A stretch of DNA of 47,515 nt from Psychrobacter sp. GTDB taxonomy: Bacteria; Pseudomonadota; Gammaproteobacteria; Pseudomonadales; Moraxellaceae. The translations under genes were made by a program, and so were the position numbers. Shown here piece after piece: positions 8,822-18,186 of the stretch (position 1 is the stretch's first letter; the number at the start of each line of letters is the position of its first letter). The notes under the pieces were generated by a model. That model saw only the letters and a program-made list of their open reading frames with translations. It was not told the DNA's origin and did not search any database. The stretch covers positions 168,872-216,386 of the forward strand of contig JAGLBE010000001.1 in assembly GCA_018260445.1 (NCBI GenBank), read 5' to 3'.

Positions 8822-9466
8822 ATGCAACCAATTCTCTCCTTGCAAAGCTTAGATGTTGATGCGTACAATCATCAGCTGCAACACAAAAGCCCTACTGACA
8901 TTATCGAGTGGGTGGCTAAGCACGCTAACAGCCCGGTGTTGACGACGAACTTTCGACCGCAAACCGCGGCTATCTTGCACTTAGTGACCCAAATCATCCC
9001 CGATATCCCCGTACTGTGGATAGACACTGGTTATAACTTGGACACGACGCTAGAGTTTGCTCAGACGCTCACTAAACAGCTTCATTTAAACCTGCATGTG
9101 TTTCATCCTGATCAAAACGACACCTTAAAACGCATTATGGGTGCAGGTATCCCCCCTATCGATACCCCAGCGCACGACGAGTTTACCCAAGTGATTAAGC
9201 TTGACCCATTTAAAAAGGCATTAGCAGCGTTTAAGCCTGATGCTTGGCTTACCGGTTTGCGCGCGGAGCAAACAGAGTTTCGCCAGTCGCTTGGCACGCT
9301 TAGTCGCAGTGCACAGGGTATTCTTAAGGTCGCGCCTATTTTGCATTGGAGCAAACAGCAGCAGCTTGATTATATTGCCGCCCATAACTTGCCCGATGAG
9401 CTGCGTTACTTTGACCCGACTAAAGCCGAAGAAAACCGCGAATGTGGTTTGCACACGCAACTATAG
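8822..9466 (+). CDS. cysH: Phosphoadenylyl-sulfate (PAPS) reductase
   Basis: Reduces activated sulfate to sulfite in assimilation, the step before CysI. The 214-residue protein has the PP-loop-derived nucleotide-binding core (VLTTNFRPQTAAILHLV and VLWIDTGYN) and ends in ECGLHTQL, which carries the catalytic cysteine (Cys208). The two cysteine pairs that bind a 4Fe-4S cluster in APS reductases are absent: the position reads EFTQVIKLDPFKKAL. That favours the cluster-free, PAPS-using type, as in E. coli. AGGAA just before the ATG at 8822 is the ribosome site. It lies 85 bases after the DUF934 gene in the same direction and probably shares its transcript. Confidence 0.9.
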   Translation: MQPILSLQSLDVDAYNHQLQHKSPTDIIEWVAKHANSPVLTTNFRPQTAAILHLVTQIIPDIPVLWIDTGYNLDTTLEFAQTLTKQLHLNLHVFHPDQNDTLKRIMGAGIPPIDTPAHDEFTQVIKLDPFKKALAAFKPDAWLTGLRAEQTEFRQSLGTLSRSAQGILKVAPILHWSKQQQLDYIAAHNLPDELRYFDPTKAEENRECGLHTQL

Positions 9467-9575
9467 CGATATAAGGCGATACAAAACAAATAGACGCCTT
9501 GGCGGATAGCCTGTTACTCGGCAAAAAAATGAGCAAGCAAGGTACGACTGGTAAGGATTTAATACAGGCAAGTCT

Positions 9576-11036
9576 ATGAACACGTTTCCATTATTCTTTA
9601 AACTAAATGACCAGCCTATTTTAATTGTGGGCGGGGGTGACGTCGCCCAGCGTAAAGCCGACCTGCTATCGCGAGCAGGCGCGCATATTACGATTATCGC
9701 CCCTAAGATTAGCGATGAGATTCGTGCCCTGTTATTCGACCCGAAACACCAGTTGATTGACCAAGTTTACGATACACCATATCTGGCGGGCAAACGGATT
9801 GTGATCGCGGCCACCGACGATGACAGGTTAAATCGCCAAGTCCATGCCGATTGCCAAGCGTTAAATATCCCGGTCAACGTGGTCGATACGCCGCCACTGT
9901 GCGATTTTATCTTTCCAGCGATTGTGGATAGAAGCCCTATTGTGATTGGCATCTCCTCCAATGGCAAAGCTCCAGTGCTTGCTCGCCTCACCCGCGCCCG
10001 TTTAGAAACCTTGATACCGCAAGGCTATGGCAAACTTGCTAAATTAGCGGGTGATATGCGTGACGAGGTGAAATCCAAAATACCAACCTTAACTGGCCGG
10101 CGCCAATTTTGGGAAAACGCCTTTGAGGGCAAGGTCAGTGAGCTGATGTTTGCTGGACGTGATGACGAGGCGGCAATAGCGCTACAGCAAAGTTTAGCCG
10201 ACACGCATGCACGCTTAAATCAAACCGATGCTACGCAGCAACCGTCTAATCCTAGTGGCGAGGTGTATATCGTTGGTGCGGGCCCGGGTGATCCAGAACT
10301 GCTGACGTTTAAAGCCCTGCGCCTGATGCAGCAAGCGGATATCGTTTATTATGATGCGCTGGTGTCAGACGAGGTGCTGGACTTGTGCCGCCGTGATGCC
10401 GACAAAGTGTTTGTTGGCAAAAAACGCAGCAATCATACGGTTGCCCAACAAGGCATTAATGCCTTGTTAATTGATAGCGCCAAAACCGGTAAGCGGGTGG
10501 TGCGCTTAAAAGGTGGCGACCCCTTTATTTTTGGGCGTGGCGGTGAAGAGATTGAAGCACTACGAGCGGCCAATATCCCCTACCAAGTGGTGCCGGGCAT
10601 CACCGCCGCCACTGCCGCCTCTTGTTATGCTGGCATTCCGCTAACCCACCGTGACCATGCCCAATCGGTGCGCTTTGTCACCGGTTTTTTAAAGTCGGGT
10701 GAACCAAACCAAGGGTTTGCTAGTTTAACCAACCCAAGCGAGACCATCGTCTTTTATATGGGGCTTGATTCGCTTGAGCGGTTAACCAAAGGGCTATTGC
10801 AAGTCGGACGCAGCGCTGACACCCCAATTGCCATTATCTCCCATGCCAGCAAGCCTACCCAGCAAGTGCTGACGGGTACGCTTAGCGATATTGTCGCCAA
10901 ACATACCCTAAACCCACTACCTACCCCTGCCCTATTAATCGTTGGCGATGTGGTGCGCTTGCACGCCACATTGGCTTGGTATGGTGACCATATCACCAAT
11001 ACAGACCAGCAAGCGCATGCGCTAAATATGCTGTAG
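9576..11036 (+). CDS. cysG: Siroheme synthase (trifunctional)
   Basis: Makes siroheme from uroporphyrinogen III, supplying the cofactor of the sulfite reductase encoded upstream. The N-terminal half (residues 1-215) is the precorrin-2 dehydrogenase/ferrochelatase module, with the NAD-binding ILIVGGGDVAQRKA and GISSNGKAPVLARL. The C-terminal half (about 225-470) is the methyltransferase, with YIVGAGPGDPELLT, RLKGGDPFIFGRGGEE and VPGITAATAASCYAGIPLTHR. The length, 486 residues, is slightly above that of E. coli CysG because of short extra segments at the linker and the C-terminus. It is co-directional with cysH at a distance of 109 bases and probably belongs to the same sulfur-assimilation unit. 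Confidence 0.95.
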   Translation: MNTFPLFFKLNDQPILIVGGGDVAQRKADLLSRAGAHITIIAPKISDEIRALLFDPKHQLIDQVYDTPYLAGKRIVIAATDDDRLNRQVHADCQALNIPVNVVDTPPLCDFIFPAIVDRSPIVIGISSNGKAPVLARLTRARLETLIPQGYGKLAKLAGDMRDEVKSKIPTLTGRRQFWENAFEGKVSELMFAGRDDEAAIALQQSLADTHARLNQTDATQQPSNPSGEVYIVGAGPGDPELLTFKALRLMQQADIVYYDALVSDEVLDLCRRDADKVFVGKKRSNHTVAQQGINALLIDSAKTGKRVVRLKGGDPFIFGRGGEEIEALRAANIPYQVVPGITAATAASCYAGIPLTHRDHAQSVRFVTGFLKSGEPNQGFASLTNPSETIVFYMGLDSLERLTKGLLQVGRSADTPIAIISHASKPTQQVLTGTLSDIVAKHTLNPLPTPALLIVGDVVRLHATLAWYGDHITNTDQQAHALNML

Positions 11037-11188
11037 CAAAAAGGGTTTTGGATGGCAACTAACAAACTTGAGCGTATGACGTTAGGCGTATTTGGTAAGC
11101 TTATTTAAGATGCCTTAGTCAGTGATGCTTCTGTTTTTTATCGCTACTCGGTAAAAAAGCTTTTTTATTATCGATAACTTATTTATAG

Positions 11189-11230
11189 CCTATTGATGAC
11201 CTATTGATGACCTACTGATAGCCTATTATG
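11189..11230. repeat. 11-bp tandem repeat between cysG and selO
   Basis: CCTATTGATGA occurs twice exactly, then CCTACTGATAG and a partial CCTATTATG. A perfect AAAAAAGCTTTTTT palindrome lies just upstream, around 11155. No gene is present in this 294-base spacer. Confidence 0.75.
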
Positions 11231-11330
11231 TTAGCTATGCCTATCTACCTACATTCACGCTATAGTCGGCAAACGCCGCTTTTGTTACAATTGCCACAAT
11301 ATCCTTGTCATCCAGTCAGAGCCAATCGCA

Positions 11331-13070
11331 ATGAAGTTTATTAATAGCTATGCCCGCCTAGATGCCCGTTTGTATCACAAGCAGCTGCCCACTCCCCTCC
11401 AACATCCACAAGCCGGGCATTTTAACCCGATTGTCGCGCAGCAACTGGGCTGGGATACCGATGAGCAGCTAATGGCCAACTGGGTGGCTATCTTATCGGG
11501 TCAAATCGTGCCCGATGGTTTTGAGCCGTTGGCAATGGCCTATGCTGGGCATCAATTTGGGCACTGGGCAGGGCAACTGGGCGATGGGCGCGGCTTGTTG
11601 ATGGCGCAGGTAGAGGACCTAGATGGCAATCTAACCGATTTGCACTTAAAAGGTATGGGTCTAACTCCCTACTCACGCATGGGCGATGGGCGTGCAGTGC
11701 TGCGCAGTACCATACGCGAGTATTTATGCGGTCATGCCATGTCATCGTTGGGCATACGCTCGTCAAATGCATTAGGCTTTGTGACCTCGAAAACGACGGT
11801 GCGCCGAGAAACGCTAGAACAAGGGGCGGCGTTAATGCGCGTGGCAGACACGCATATTCGCCTTGGACATATCGAATGGATTGCCAACTTTGCGCCCGAT
11901 TTGTTAAGCGAATTTACCCAATATATGATAACCACCTATTATCCTAAGCTTGCTAAGTCGGCAACGCCGATACAGGATTTTATCAGCCAAGTGGTGCAGC
12001 GTACTGCGGTCATGATTGCCGACTGGCAATTAATTGGCTTTGCGCATGGGGTGATGAATACCGATAATTTGTCGATTACTGGCACTACCATCGATTACGG
12101 CCCGTTTGGGTTTTTAGAGCGTTTTAACCCAGCTTGGATAAACAATCACTCTGACCATACCGGGCGTTATGCCTATCAAAATCAACCCGCTATTGGCCAT
12201 TGGAATTTACAAATTTGGATGCGCCATTTTAGTGCCTTATCGCAACAAGAAATCTTTTCAGGTATTCGTGAAACGATTGACCAAGCTAGCCTAGAGGCAT
12301 GCCTTGCCCATTATGAACCCACCTTTATGCGCCATTATCAACAGGGCATTTGCGCTAAGCTTGGGCTACCTTGGTCGTCATCGGCGCAAGCTTTACGGCA
12401 ACCCACAAACGGGGATGCGCCAGCAGTGATAAGCGATGATGAGGCCAAACAAATCAACGCAACCCTAGCGCTGGCCTTTGAGTTTTTAGACATATTAGAA
12501 ACCAATCAACTCGATTATAGCAACGGCTTTCGGGCATTGATTGCAGTGGCCGCAGGCGGCATGAATATGGATGATGATGGCAGCAATACGCCTTTAGACA
12601 GCTTAAGCGAGCAAGCGGCGCCGATGGCGCATAGCCATGAGCATCAATTGCTTGCAGCCATAAATGATGAGCTTGTCGGCAAGCCGTTACAACGATGGCA
12701 GCAGTGGCAAAGCCAGTATCAGGCGCATCTTGCAGCTTATCCGGTTGCTAGTACTGCTCATGTTGCTAATAGTGTGGCTAGTGCTGGGACACAAGACGCC
12801 GCCAAGGCCGATAGCGACAGCAAAGCCGACATGACGATAGATACAAATACCGTTATCAATAGCCTCAAACAAGCAAACCCGGTCTATGTGCTGCGCAATG
12901 CGATGGCACAACAAGCGATTGAGCAGGCCGAAGCGGGCGATTTTAGTGAGGTTGAGCGCCTGTTTACCCTGCTGGCAAGCCCCTATCAAGTGCAAGATAT
13001 CGCGCATCCGGCAGACAGCATTCCCCCCGTTAAAGATGCGCCGCCCTTGGTGATTAGCTGTTCGTCTTAA
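11331..13070 (+). CDS. selO: Protein adenylyltransferase SelO (YdiU family pseudokinase)
   Basis: Transfers AMP from ATP to Ser, Thr or Tyr of target proteins; in E. coli the family is linked to redox homeostasis. The 579-residue sequence shows AYAGHQFGHWAGQLGDGRG, LHLKGMGLTPYSRMGDGRAV, and the active-site region HGVMNTDN (residues 239-246) followed by DYGPFGF. The C-terminus ends ISCSS, the conserved position of the cysteine (selenocysteine in some eukaryotes). A low-complexity, Ala/Ser/Asp-rich stretch at about residues 472-505 appears to be a lineage-specific insertion in an otherwise conserved region. The ATG at 11331 gives the usual N-terminus. The gene stands alone, without close partners. 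Confidence 0.95.
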   Translation: MKFINSYARLDARLYHKQLPTPLQHPQAGHFNPIVAQQLGWDTDEQLMANWVAILSGQIVPDGFEPLAMAYAGHQFGHWAGQLGDGRGLLMAQVEDLDGNLTDLHLKGMGLTPYSRMGDGRAVLRSTIREYLCGHAMSSLGIRSSNALGFVTSKTTVRRETLEQGAALMRVADTHIRLGHIEWIANFAPDLLSEFTQYMITTYYPKLAKSATPIQDFISQVVQRTAVMIADWQLIGFAHGVMNTDNLSITGTTIDYGPFGFLERFNPAWINNHSDHTGRYAYQNQPAIGHWNLQIWMRHFSALSQQEIFSGIRETIDQASLEACLAHYEPTFMRHYQQGICAKLGLPWSSSAQALRQPTNGDAPAVISDDEAKQINATLALAFEFLDILETNQLDYSNGFRALIAVAAGGMNMDDDGSNTPLDSLSEQAAPMAHSHEHQLLAAINDELVGKPLQRWQQWQSQYQAHLAAYPVASTAHVANSVASAGTQDAAKADSDSKADMTIDTNTVINSLKQANPVYVLRNAMAQQAIEQAEAGDFSEVERLFTLLASPYQVQDIAHPADSIPPVKDAPPLVISCSS

Positions 13071-13336
13071 CGATTGCTCATTTTAAGCGCTAAGATGATT
13101 TTAACGGCCAATCACGATTATTTGCCCCCGTTGCCTACAAAGCGGGTAATGGTTATGCAATCGGCATACTCGAGCCCATCATACTAACGTCGGAGTTAGA
13201 GTAAGATATGCTAGGTGTGCTAACGCCTGTTTAAAAAAATGCAAATAATGTTAAACTGTGCATCACTTATAACACGTTACCCATATCCATCCGCTTTGCG
13301 GGTCTTAATTTTTCATCAAGTTAACTGGTCATAAAC

Positions 13337-15700
13337 ATGAGCAATCCTAAGTCTACTATCGATAATATCCCAGCAGAAACCCTGCCCATACCCCCTGCTA
13401 TCACCTCTGGCAAAGACATGAGCCAAGAGCAATTTGAGCAATCTGCGCTGCATTATCATCAGCATCCCATTCCCGGTAAAATCTCGGTCACCCCCACCAA
13501 GCAAATTGCCAACCAGCGTGATTTGGCCTTGGCCTATTCGCCGGGTGTGGCGATACCTTGTTTAGAGATACAACGCGACCCAAAACTTGCGGCGAAATAC
13601 ACGGCGCGTAGCAACTTAGTCGGGGTTATCACCAACGGTACAGCAGTATTGGGTTTGGGTAACATCGGCCCCTTAGCATCAAAACCGGTGATGGAAGGTA
13701 AAGGCGTATTGTTTAAAAAGTTTGCCGGTATTGATGTGTTTGATATCGAAGTGGCACAAAATGATCCCGATAAATTTATCGAAGCGGTAGCGGCTTTAGA
13801 GCCGACTTTTGGCGGCATTAATTTAGAAGATATTAAAGCGCCTGAGTGCTTTAAAATTGAGCGCGAACTGCGTGAGCGCATGAACATTCCGGTTTTTCAT
13901 GATGATCAACACGGCACCTCGATTATTGTAGGTGCTGCACTGCTTAATGCGTTGCAGCTCATTAATAAGAATATCGCTGACATCAAAGTGGTGTGCTCCG
14001 GCGCTGGTGCAGCGGCAATATCCTGCTTAGATTTAATTTGTGCATTGGGTGTGCAAAAATCCAATATTTTTGTTTCCGACTCTCGCGGTATTATTGCCAC
14101 CTCACGCAGTAACATGGATGAAACCAAAGAGCGTTACGCGCGAGACACTATGGCGACAACCATTGATGAGGTGATGGATGGCGTGGATATGTTCTTAGGG
14201 CTATCGATGCCCGGTATTCTCACCGCCGATATGGTCAAACGCATGGCCAAAGACCCCATTATTTTTGCGCTCGCCAATCCCACTCCAGAGATTATGCCAG
14301 AGCTTGCGCATGCGGTGCGTGATGATGTGATTATGGCGACAGGCCGCTCTGACTATCCTAATCAGGTGAACAATGCGTTGTGTTTTCCGTATATTTTCCG
14401 TGGCGCCCTGGATGTTGGTGCCACCACGGTTAACGAAGAGATGAAGATTGCTTGCGTGTATGCCATTGCTGCTATGGCACACGTTGAAGCTACCCCAATG
14501 GTTGGTCAACGAAAAGTGACTGAGGCCAAACGTTTTGGCAAAGAGTATCTTATTCCAGGCCCCCTTGAGCCAAACCTAATTATTGAAATTGCCTCTGCAG
14601 TCGCTAAGGCAGCTATGGACTCTGGGGTGGCTACTCTACCTATAGACGATTTTAGCGCCTATCGCCAAAAACTCTCCGAGTTTGTTTATAACTCTGCCTT
14701 TGTGATGAAACCCTTGTTTGCAAAGGCCAAAACTGACCCTAAACGCATTGTGTATTGTGAAGGTGAGGATCCCAACATTTTAAGGGCGGTGCAAGTGGTG
14801 GTGGATGAAGGACTTGCCTACCCTATTTTGGTCGGCCGTCCTGCAGTGATTGAAGCACAGGTAAATGCCTTAGGGCTGCGCTTGAAGGATGGGGTGAACA
14901 TCAAAGTGGTCAATCATGACGAAGACCCACGCTATGAAGATTATTGGCAGTTTTATTATGATAAAAACAAGCGTAAAGGGGTTAGCATTGAGCTTGCCCG
15001 TCGTGATGCGCGGCGTAAAACCACTCTTATAGGCTCTTTAATGGTAGAGCTGGGCGACGCCGATGGTATGATATGCGGTACGTTTAGCCACTACAGCCTG
15101 CATTTAAGTTATGTTGAAAAAGTCATTGATAAAATAGAGGGTGTCAAAGACTTTTATGCCATGAATGTAATTCTGATGCAAGATCGCAATGTGTTTATTG
15201 CAGATACTTATATCCATGATGACCCTACCGCAGAGCAATTGGCTGAAATGACCGTTTTGGCTGTGGACCAGGTGCGCCGCTTTGGCATTACCCCACGAGT
15301 TGCCCTATTATCGCATTCTAATTTTGGTTCTTCACAGCGCAAAGGGGCGGTAAAGATGCGCAAAGTATATGACCTGTTGACCCAAATGCAGGTAGATTTT
15401 GAATTTGAGGGCGAGATGCATGGCGATGCTGCTTTAAATGAAAACATCCGCCAACAAGACTTTCCTCATAGTGCGATTAATGGTTCGGCCAATTTGCTTA
15501 TCATGCCTACTTTGGATTCGGCGAACATTGCTTTTAATTTGCTCAAAACCGCTACCCATAGCGCGTCCATTGGCCCGATCTTGCTGGGCACTGAAAAACC
15601 GGTGCATATTTTAACCCCATCGGCCACGGCACGGCGAGTGGTGAATATGACGGCGTTGACCGTTACCGAAGCTCAAGATATGGAAAATAAGGTAAAATAG
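13337..15700 (+). CDS. maeB: NADP-dependent malic enzyme with phosphotransacetylase-like domain
   Basis: Oxidatively decarboxylates malate to pyruvate, giving NADPH; together with the glyoxylate enzyme AceA further on it fits growth on acetate or fatty acids. The malic-enzyme part (about residues 45-430) has [14 protein letters not shown], the catalytic-lysine region [41 protein letters not shown] and a nucleotide-binding [11 protein letters not shown]. The C-terminal part (about 450-780) is the phosphotransacetylase-like regulatory domain typical of long MaeB proteins, with [18 protein letters not shown] and [20 protein letters not shown]. The 787-residue length is normal apart from a short N-terminal extension. 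The start is the ATG at 13337. It is a single-gene unit ended by a terminator near 15805. Confidence 0.95.
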   Translation: MSNPKSTIDNIPAETLPIPPAITSGKDMSQEQFEQSALHYHQHPIPGKISVTPTKQIANQRDLALAYSPGVAIPCLEIQRDPKLAAKYTARSNLVGVITNGTAVLGLGNIGPLASKPVMEGKGVLFKKFAGIDVFDIEVAQNDPDKFIEAVAALEPTFGGINLEDIKAPECFKIERELRERMNIPVFHDDQHGTSIIVGAALLNALQLINKNIADIKVVCSGAGAAAISCLDLICALGVQKSNIFVSDSRGIIATSRSNMDETKERYARDTMATTIDEVMDGVDMFLGLSMPGILTADMVKRMAKDPIIFALANPTPEIMPELAHAVRDDVIMATGRSDYPNQVNNALCFPYIFRGALDVGATTVNEEMKIACVYAIAAMAHVEATPMVGQRKVTEAKRFGKEYLIPGPLEPNLIIEIASAVAKAAMDSGVATLPIDDFSAYRQKLSEFVYNSAFVMKPLFAKAKTDPKRIVYCEGEDPNILRAVQVVVDEGLAYPILVGRPAVIEAQVNALGLRLKDGVNIKVVNHDEDPRYEDYWQFYYDKNKRKGVSIELARRDARRKTTLIGSLMVELGDADGMICGTFSHYSLHLSYVEKVIDKIEGVKDFYAMNVILMQDRNVFIADTYIHDDPTAEQLAEMTVLAVDQVRRFGITPRVALLSHSNFGSSQRKGAVKMRKVYDLLTQMQVDFEFEGEMHGDAALNENIRQQDFPHSAINGSANLLIMPTLDSANIAFNLLKTATHSASIGPILLGTEKPVHILTPSATARRVVNMTALTVTEAQDMENKVK

Positions 15701-15804
15701 CGTCAGCCCAAATGGTCACGCTTTGGCTGATTATCCGCCTATCATTATTAATTATTAATGATTCATGATTCATGATTCATGGCATCCCTCTCCATTTTAA
15801 GATA

Positions 15805-15829
15805 AGCCAGCACACGTTGCTGGCTTTTT
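15805..15829 (+). terminator. Rho-independent terminator after maeB
   Basis: AGCCAGCA and TGCTGGCT form an 8-bp stem around a 5-base loop, followed by five T's. Just upstream lies a run of short repeats (ATTCATG three times). Confidence 0.85.
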
Positions 15830-15899
15830 AGTCAGTGTGATCTGCATATGCTCACAATATCCGATTTTAGCTACCCAATTAGAAAAGGCAATAAAGACT

Positions 15900-17159
15900 A
15901 TGCAAGTTTATATGGTGGGCGGCGCCGTCAGGGATAAATTGTTACATCGACCTATCAAAGACAAGGACTTTGTGGTGGTGGGTGCCACGCCCAAGCAAAT
16001 GCTAGATGTTGGTTTTACGCAAGTCGGGGCAGATTTTCCGGTATTTTTGCACCCTACCACCAAAGCGGAGTATGCCCTTGCCCGTACCGAGCGCAAATCT
16101 GGCAAAGGCTACAAAGGATTTAGCGTCTATGCTGCCCCCGAGGTGACCCTTGAGCAAGACTTGCAGCGGCGTGACCTAACCATGAATGCGATGGCGATTG
16201 CGGTTCGCGGCCTATTTGATGACACCCCCATCACCGGCCAAGTGATTGACCCTTACGGCGGATTGGCCGACCTAAACAACAAGGTCTTACGCCATGTGTC
16301 TGCTGCGTTTAGTGAAGACCCGTTACGGGTGCTGCGCATTGCCCGTTTTTATGGGCGTTTTTATGACCCTAATAGCCATAAAAATTTTACCATAGCCGAT
16401 GAGACACGCGCGCTGATTGGTAACATTTTGGCTGCTGGTGAATTGCAGCAACTCACCCCTGAGCGGGTTTGGCACGAGAGCGCACGGGCGATTATGCAAC
16501 CCTCCCCGCAGGCATATTTTGAATGTTTGTTGGCTGTGGGTGCTTTAGAGCAACTTATGCCGGCGCTTGCGGTAGTATTGGCTCAGCCGCCTGTGCAAGC
16601 TTTAACCTTTAAAGCATTAGCAATTGCTGGCCAGCAAAACGCTAGCTTATGCCAGCGTTGGGCACTGCTTATGAGCAGCTTTGCGCCTATTCGTTTAACG
16701 ATGACGACTGGGCCTGCTATTGATTTGCCTGTCGTTGATTTGGCTGATACGACTGTGCCTGCTGTATCTGCGCCTATCTTCGACGACCCAACGACATGGC
16801 TTAGTCATATCAGGCAGATGGGCGAGCTGTTAAAAGCGCCTAAAAAGGTGACCCAATTTGCCAGCCTTTATGCCAATACCCATGCCCTTTTGGCAAATTT
16901 TGCCAATCTGTCTGCCGATGATGTTGCTGTGTTGCTGCAAATCACCAAAGCCCATAAAAACCCTGAAGATATGCATGCGCTGATTGCCACCCATCATCAT
17001 CTACAGAGTGCTTATCAGCACATGAAGCTTGAACAGCTGATTGCGGCGTACAATAGTGTCACGATGCGCGATATCGATGCCGATTTGCACGGCAGTGCCA
17101 TTGGTGCTGCTTTGGATAATGCAAGATTGGCAAGGGTAGCGGCGGCGCTATCGACCTAA
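15900..17159 (+). CDS. cca: CCA-adding tRNA nucleotidyltransferase
   Basis: Adds or repairs the 3' CCA of tRNAs. The class II polymerase head is clear: [25 protein letters not shown], the [14 protein letters not shown] block and the [12 protein letters not shown] region, then the neck segment [24 protein letters not shown] start it at the ATG at 15900 (419 residues); the frame is open to a GTG at 15837, but that overlaps spacer just after the maeB terminator. In E. coli the C-terminal body carries an HD phosphohydrolase motif. Here the corresponding region (from about residue 220) shows no His-Asp pair and includes a Thr/Asp/Val-rich filler, so phosphohydrolase activity is probably lost. A tRNA gene follows about 100 bases downstream. 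Confidence 0.93.
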   Translation: MQVYMVGGAVRDKLLHRPIKDKDFVVVGATPKQMLDVGFTQVGADFPVFLHPTTKAEYALARTERKSGKGYKGFSVYAAPEVTLEQDLQRRDLTMNAMAIAVRGLFDDTPITGQVIDPYGGLADLNNKVLRHVSAAFSEDPLRVLRIARFYGRFYDPNSHKNFTIADETRALIGNILAAGELQQLTPERVWHESARAIMQPSPQAYFECLLAVGALEQLMPALAVVLAQPPVQALTFKALAIAGQQNASLCQRWALLMSSFAPIRLTMTTGPAIDLPVVDLADTTVPAVSAPIFDDPTTWLSHIRQMGELLKAPKKVTQFASLYANTHALLANFANLSADDVAVLLQITKAHKNPEDMHALIATHHHLQSAYQHMKLEQLIAAYNSVTMRDIDADLHGSAIGAALDNARLARVAAALST

Positions 17160-17195
17160 TCCCTTCCTTACAGATGCTATTTTTTAAATTGCGAC

Positions 17196-17226
17196 TTGTA
17201 TAATTCTTATTTTCAGGTATTATAAT
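17196..17226 (+). promoter_or_regulatory. Probable sigma-70 promoter for the tRNA gene
   Basis: A perfect -10 hexamer TATAAT (17221-17226) is followed by GCG, typical of stable-RNA discriminators. TTGTAT at 17196-17201 is a weak -35 at a 19-base distance. The tRNA begins 35 bases after the -10. Confidence 0.5.
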
Positions 17227-17260
17227 GCGTCTGTTAAAGCGTAAACGCTGATACACTTTA

Positions 17261-17337
17261 GGGCCCATAGCTCAGTTGGTTAGAGCAGAGGACTCATAAT
17301 CCTTTGGTCGTAGGTTCAAGTCCTACTGGGCCCACCA
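17261..17337 (+). tRNA. tRNA with CAU anticodon (probably tRNA-Ile2, possibly elongator tRNA-Met)
   Basis: A full cloverleaf of 77 bases with encoded CCA: acceptor arm GGGCCCA/TGGGCCC, D arm GCTC/GAGC, anticodon arm GAGGA/TCCTT with loop CTCATAA, T arm GTAGG/CCTAC. The anticodon is CAT in DNA. Two tRNAs share it: elongator methionine tRNA and the minor isoleucine tRNA whose C34 is converted to lysidine by TilS. C4-G69 and C5-G68, known as TilS determinants in E. coli, are both present here, and the T-side resembles E. coli ileX, so I lean to isoleucine. It is not the initiator type. Confidence 0.93.
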
Positions 17338-17348
17338 TATTTTAATTC

Positions 17349-17382
17349 AAGGCTTATCGTCATATTCGGTAAGCCTTTTTTT
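17349..17382 (+). terminator. Rho-independent terminator after the tRNA
   Basis: AAGGCTTA and TAAGCCTT form an 8-bp stem around a 13-base loop, followed by a run of T's, 12 bases after the tRNA. Confidence 0.85.
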
Positions 17383-17435
17383 ATTTAGGTTTGAGCAAGT
17401 TCCTGAAATTATAGAACTACAATGGTACGTATAGA

Positions 17436-17484
17436 ATGTTGGTATATTTGTTGGTATAGATTATACCAACAAATATACCAACAT
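17436..17484. repeat. 49-bp perfect palindrome
   Basis: Two perfectly complementary 23-base arms flank the three bases GAT. Each arm itself holds two copies of a TTGGTATA-like motif, so the structure reads as a doubled inverted repeat. It begins 54 bases after the tRNA terminator, and its right arm overlaps the first ATG of the transposase remnant. It may be a head-to-head pair of insertion-sequence ends or a strong hairpin that blocks read-through. Confidence 0.85.
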
Positions 17485-18099
17485 GTCTTTAACTCATACG
17501 ACTATCAATAAACTTACCCCAAGTGACCCGAGTTATATCAAGTCAGAAAAGAACAACTCGCCCTATATGAGCAGTTAAGCCAAACCAACCAAATTGACCT
17601 GTACTATGCTGATGAAACGCATATCAGCGAAACAGGCTACGTTCCCTATGGTTGGCAACACAAAGATGAAAATGTCTTTATCCCTGTACAAAAGGGTAAA
17701 AAACTTAATTGCTTTGGCTTATTAGTAAGGGATATGACATTCCATTACACTATCACTGATCAAAACATCAATGCCGCCTTTGTTCTTAACTACTTGGATG
17801 ACTTTTCTCAGAATTTAAGCAAATTTACAGTGATTGTCATGGATAATGCCAGTATTCATCATGCCAAGATTATCCAAGCTAGATTACCCATTTGGCAAGA
17901 ACGAGGCTTGTTTATCTTTTATTTGCCGCCTTACAGTCCGCATCTCAATATCATTGAGCGGTTATGGAAGGAGGTGAAACAGGCTTGGCTAAGACCTTGT
18001 GATTATGTTTCTTTTGATACGTTATCTTATGCCGTTAATCGGGTTTTTGCAAATATCGGTCATTCCCTGTCGATAAATTATTCTACTTTTAAAGCGTAG
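17483..18099 (+). pseudogene. IS630-type transposase remnant (DDE domain, N-terminus lost)
   Basis: The frame open from 17527 to 18099 (190 residues) encodes the catalytic half of an IS630-family transposase: YYADETHISETGYVPYGW with the first Asp, VIVMDNASIHH with the second, and LPPYSPHLNIIERLWKEVK with the Glu. A complete enzyme is about 330-350 residues, so the DNA-binding N-terminal half is missing. A TGA at 17524 closes the frame upstream, and an unrelated-frame ATG at 17483 starts a short peptide that may be the original N-terminal end joined by deletion. No matching inverted repeat was found after the stop codon. The element is therefore probably immobile. Confidence 0.85.
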
Positions 18100-18186
18100 G
18101 TATTTAATTTTGTTCGATTACTTAGTGATAAACATTTATTAACTCATTTTTTCGATAAGGCGAGGGTTATAAGTGGCATAAGTAAC

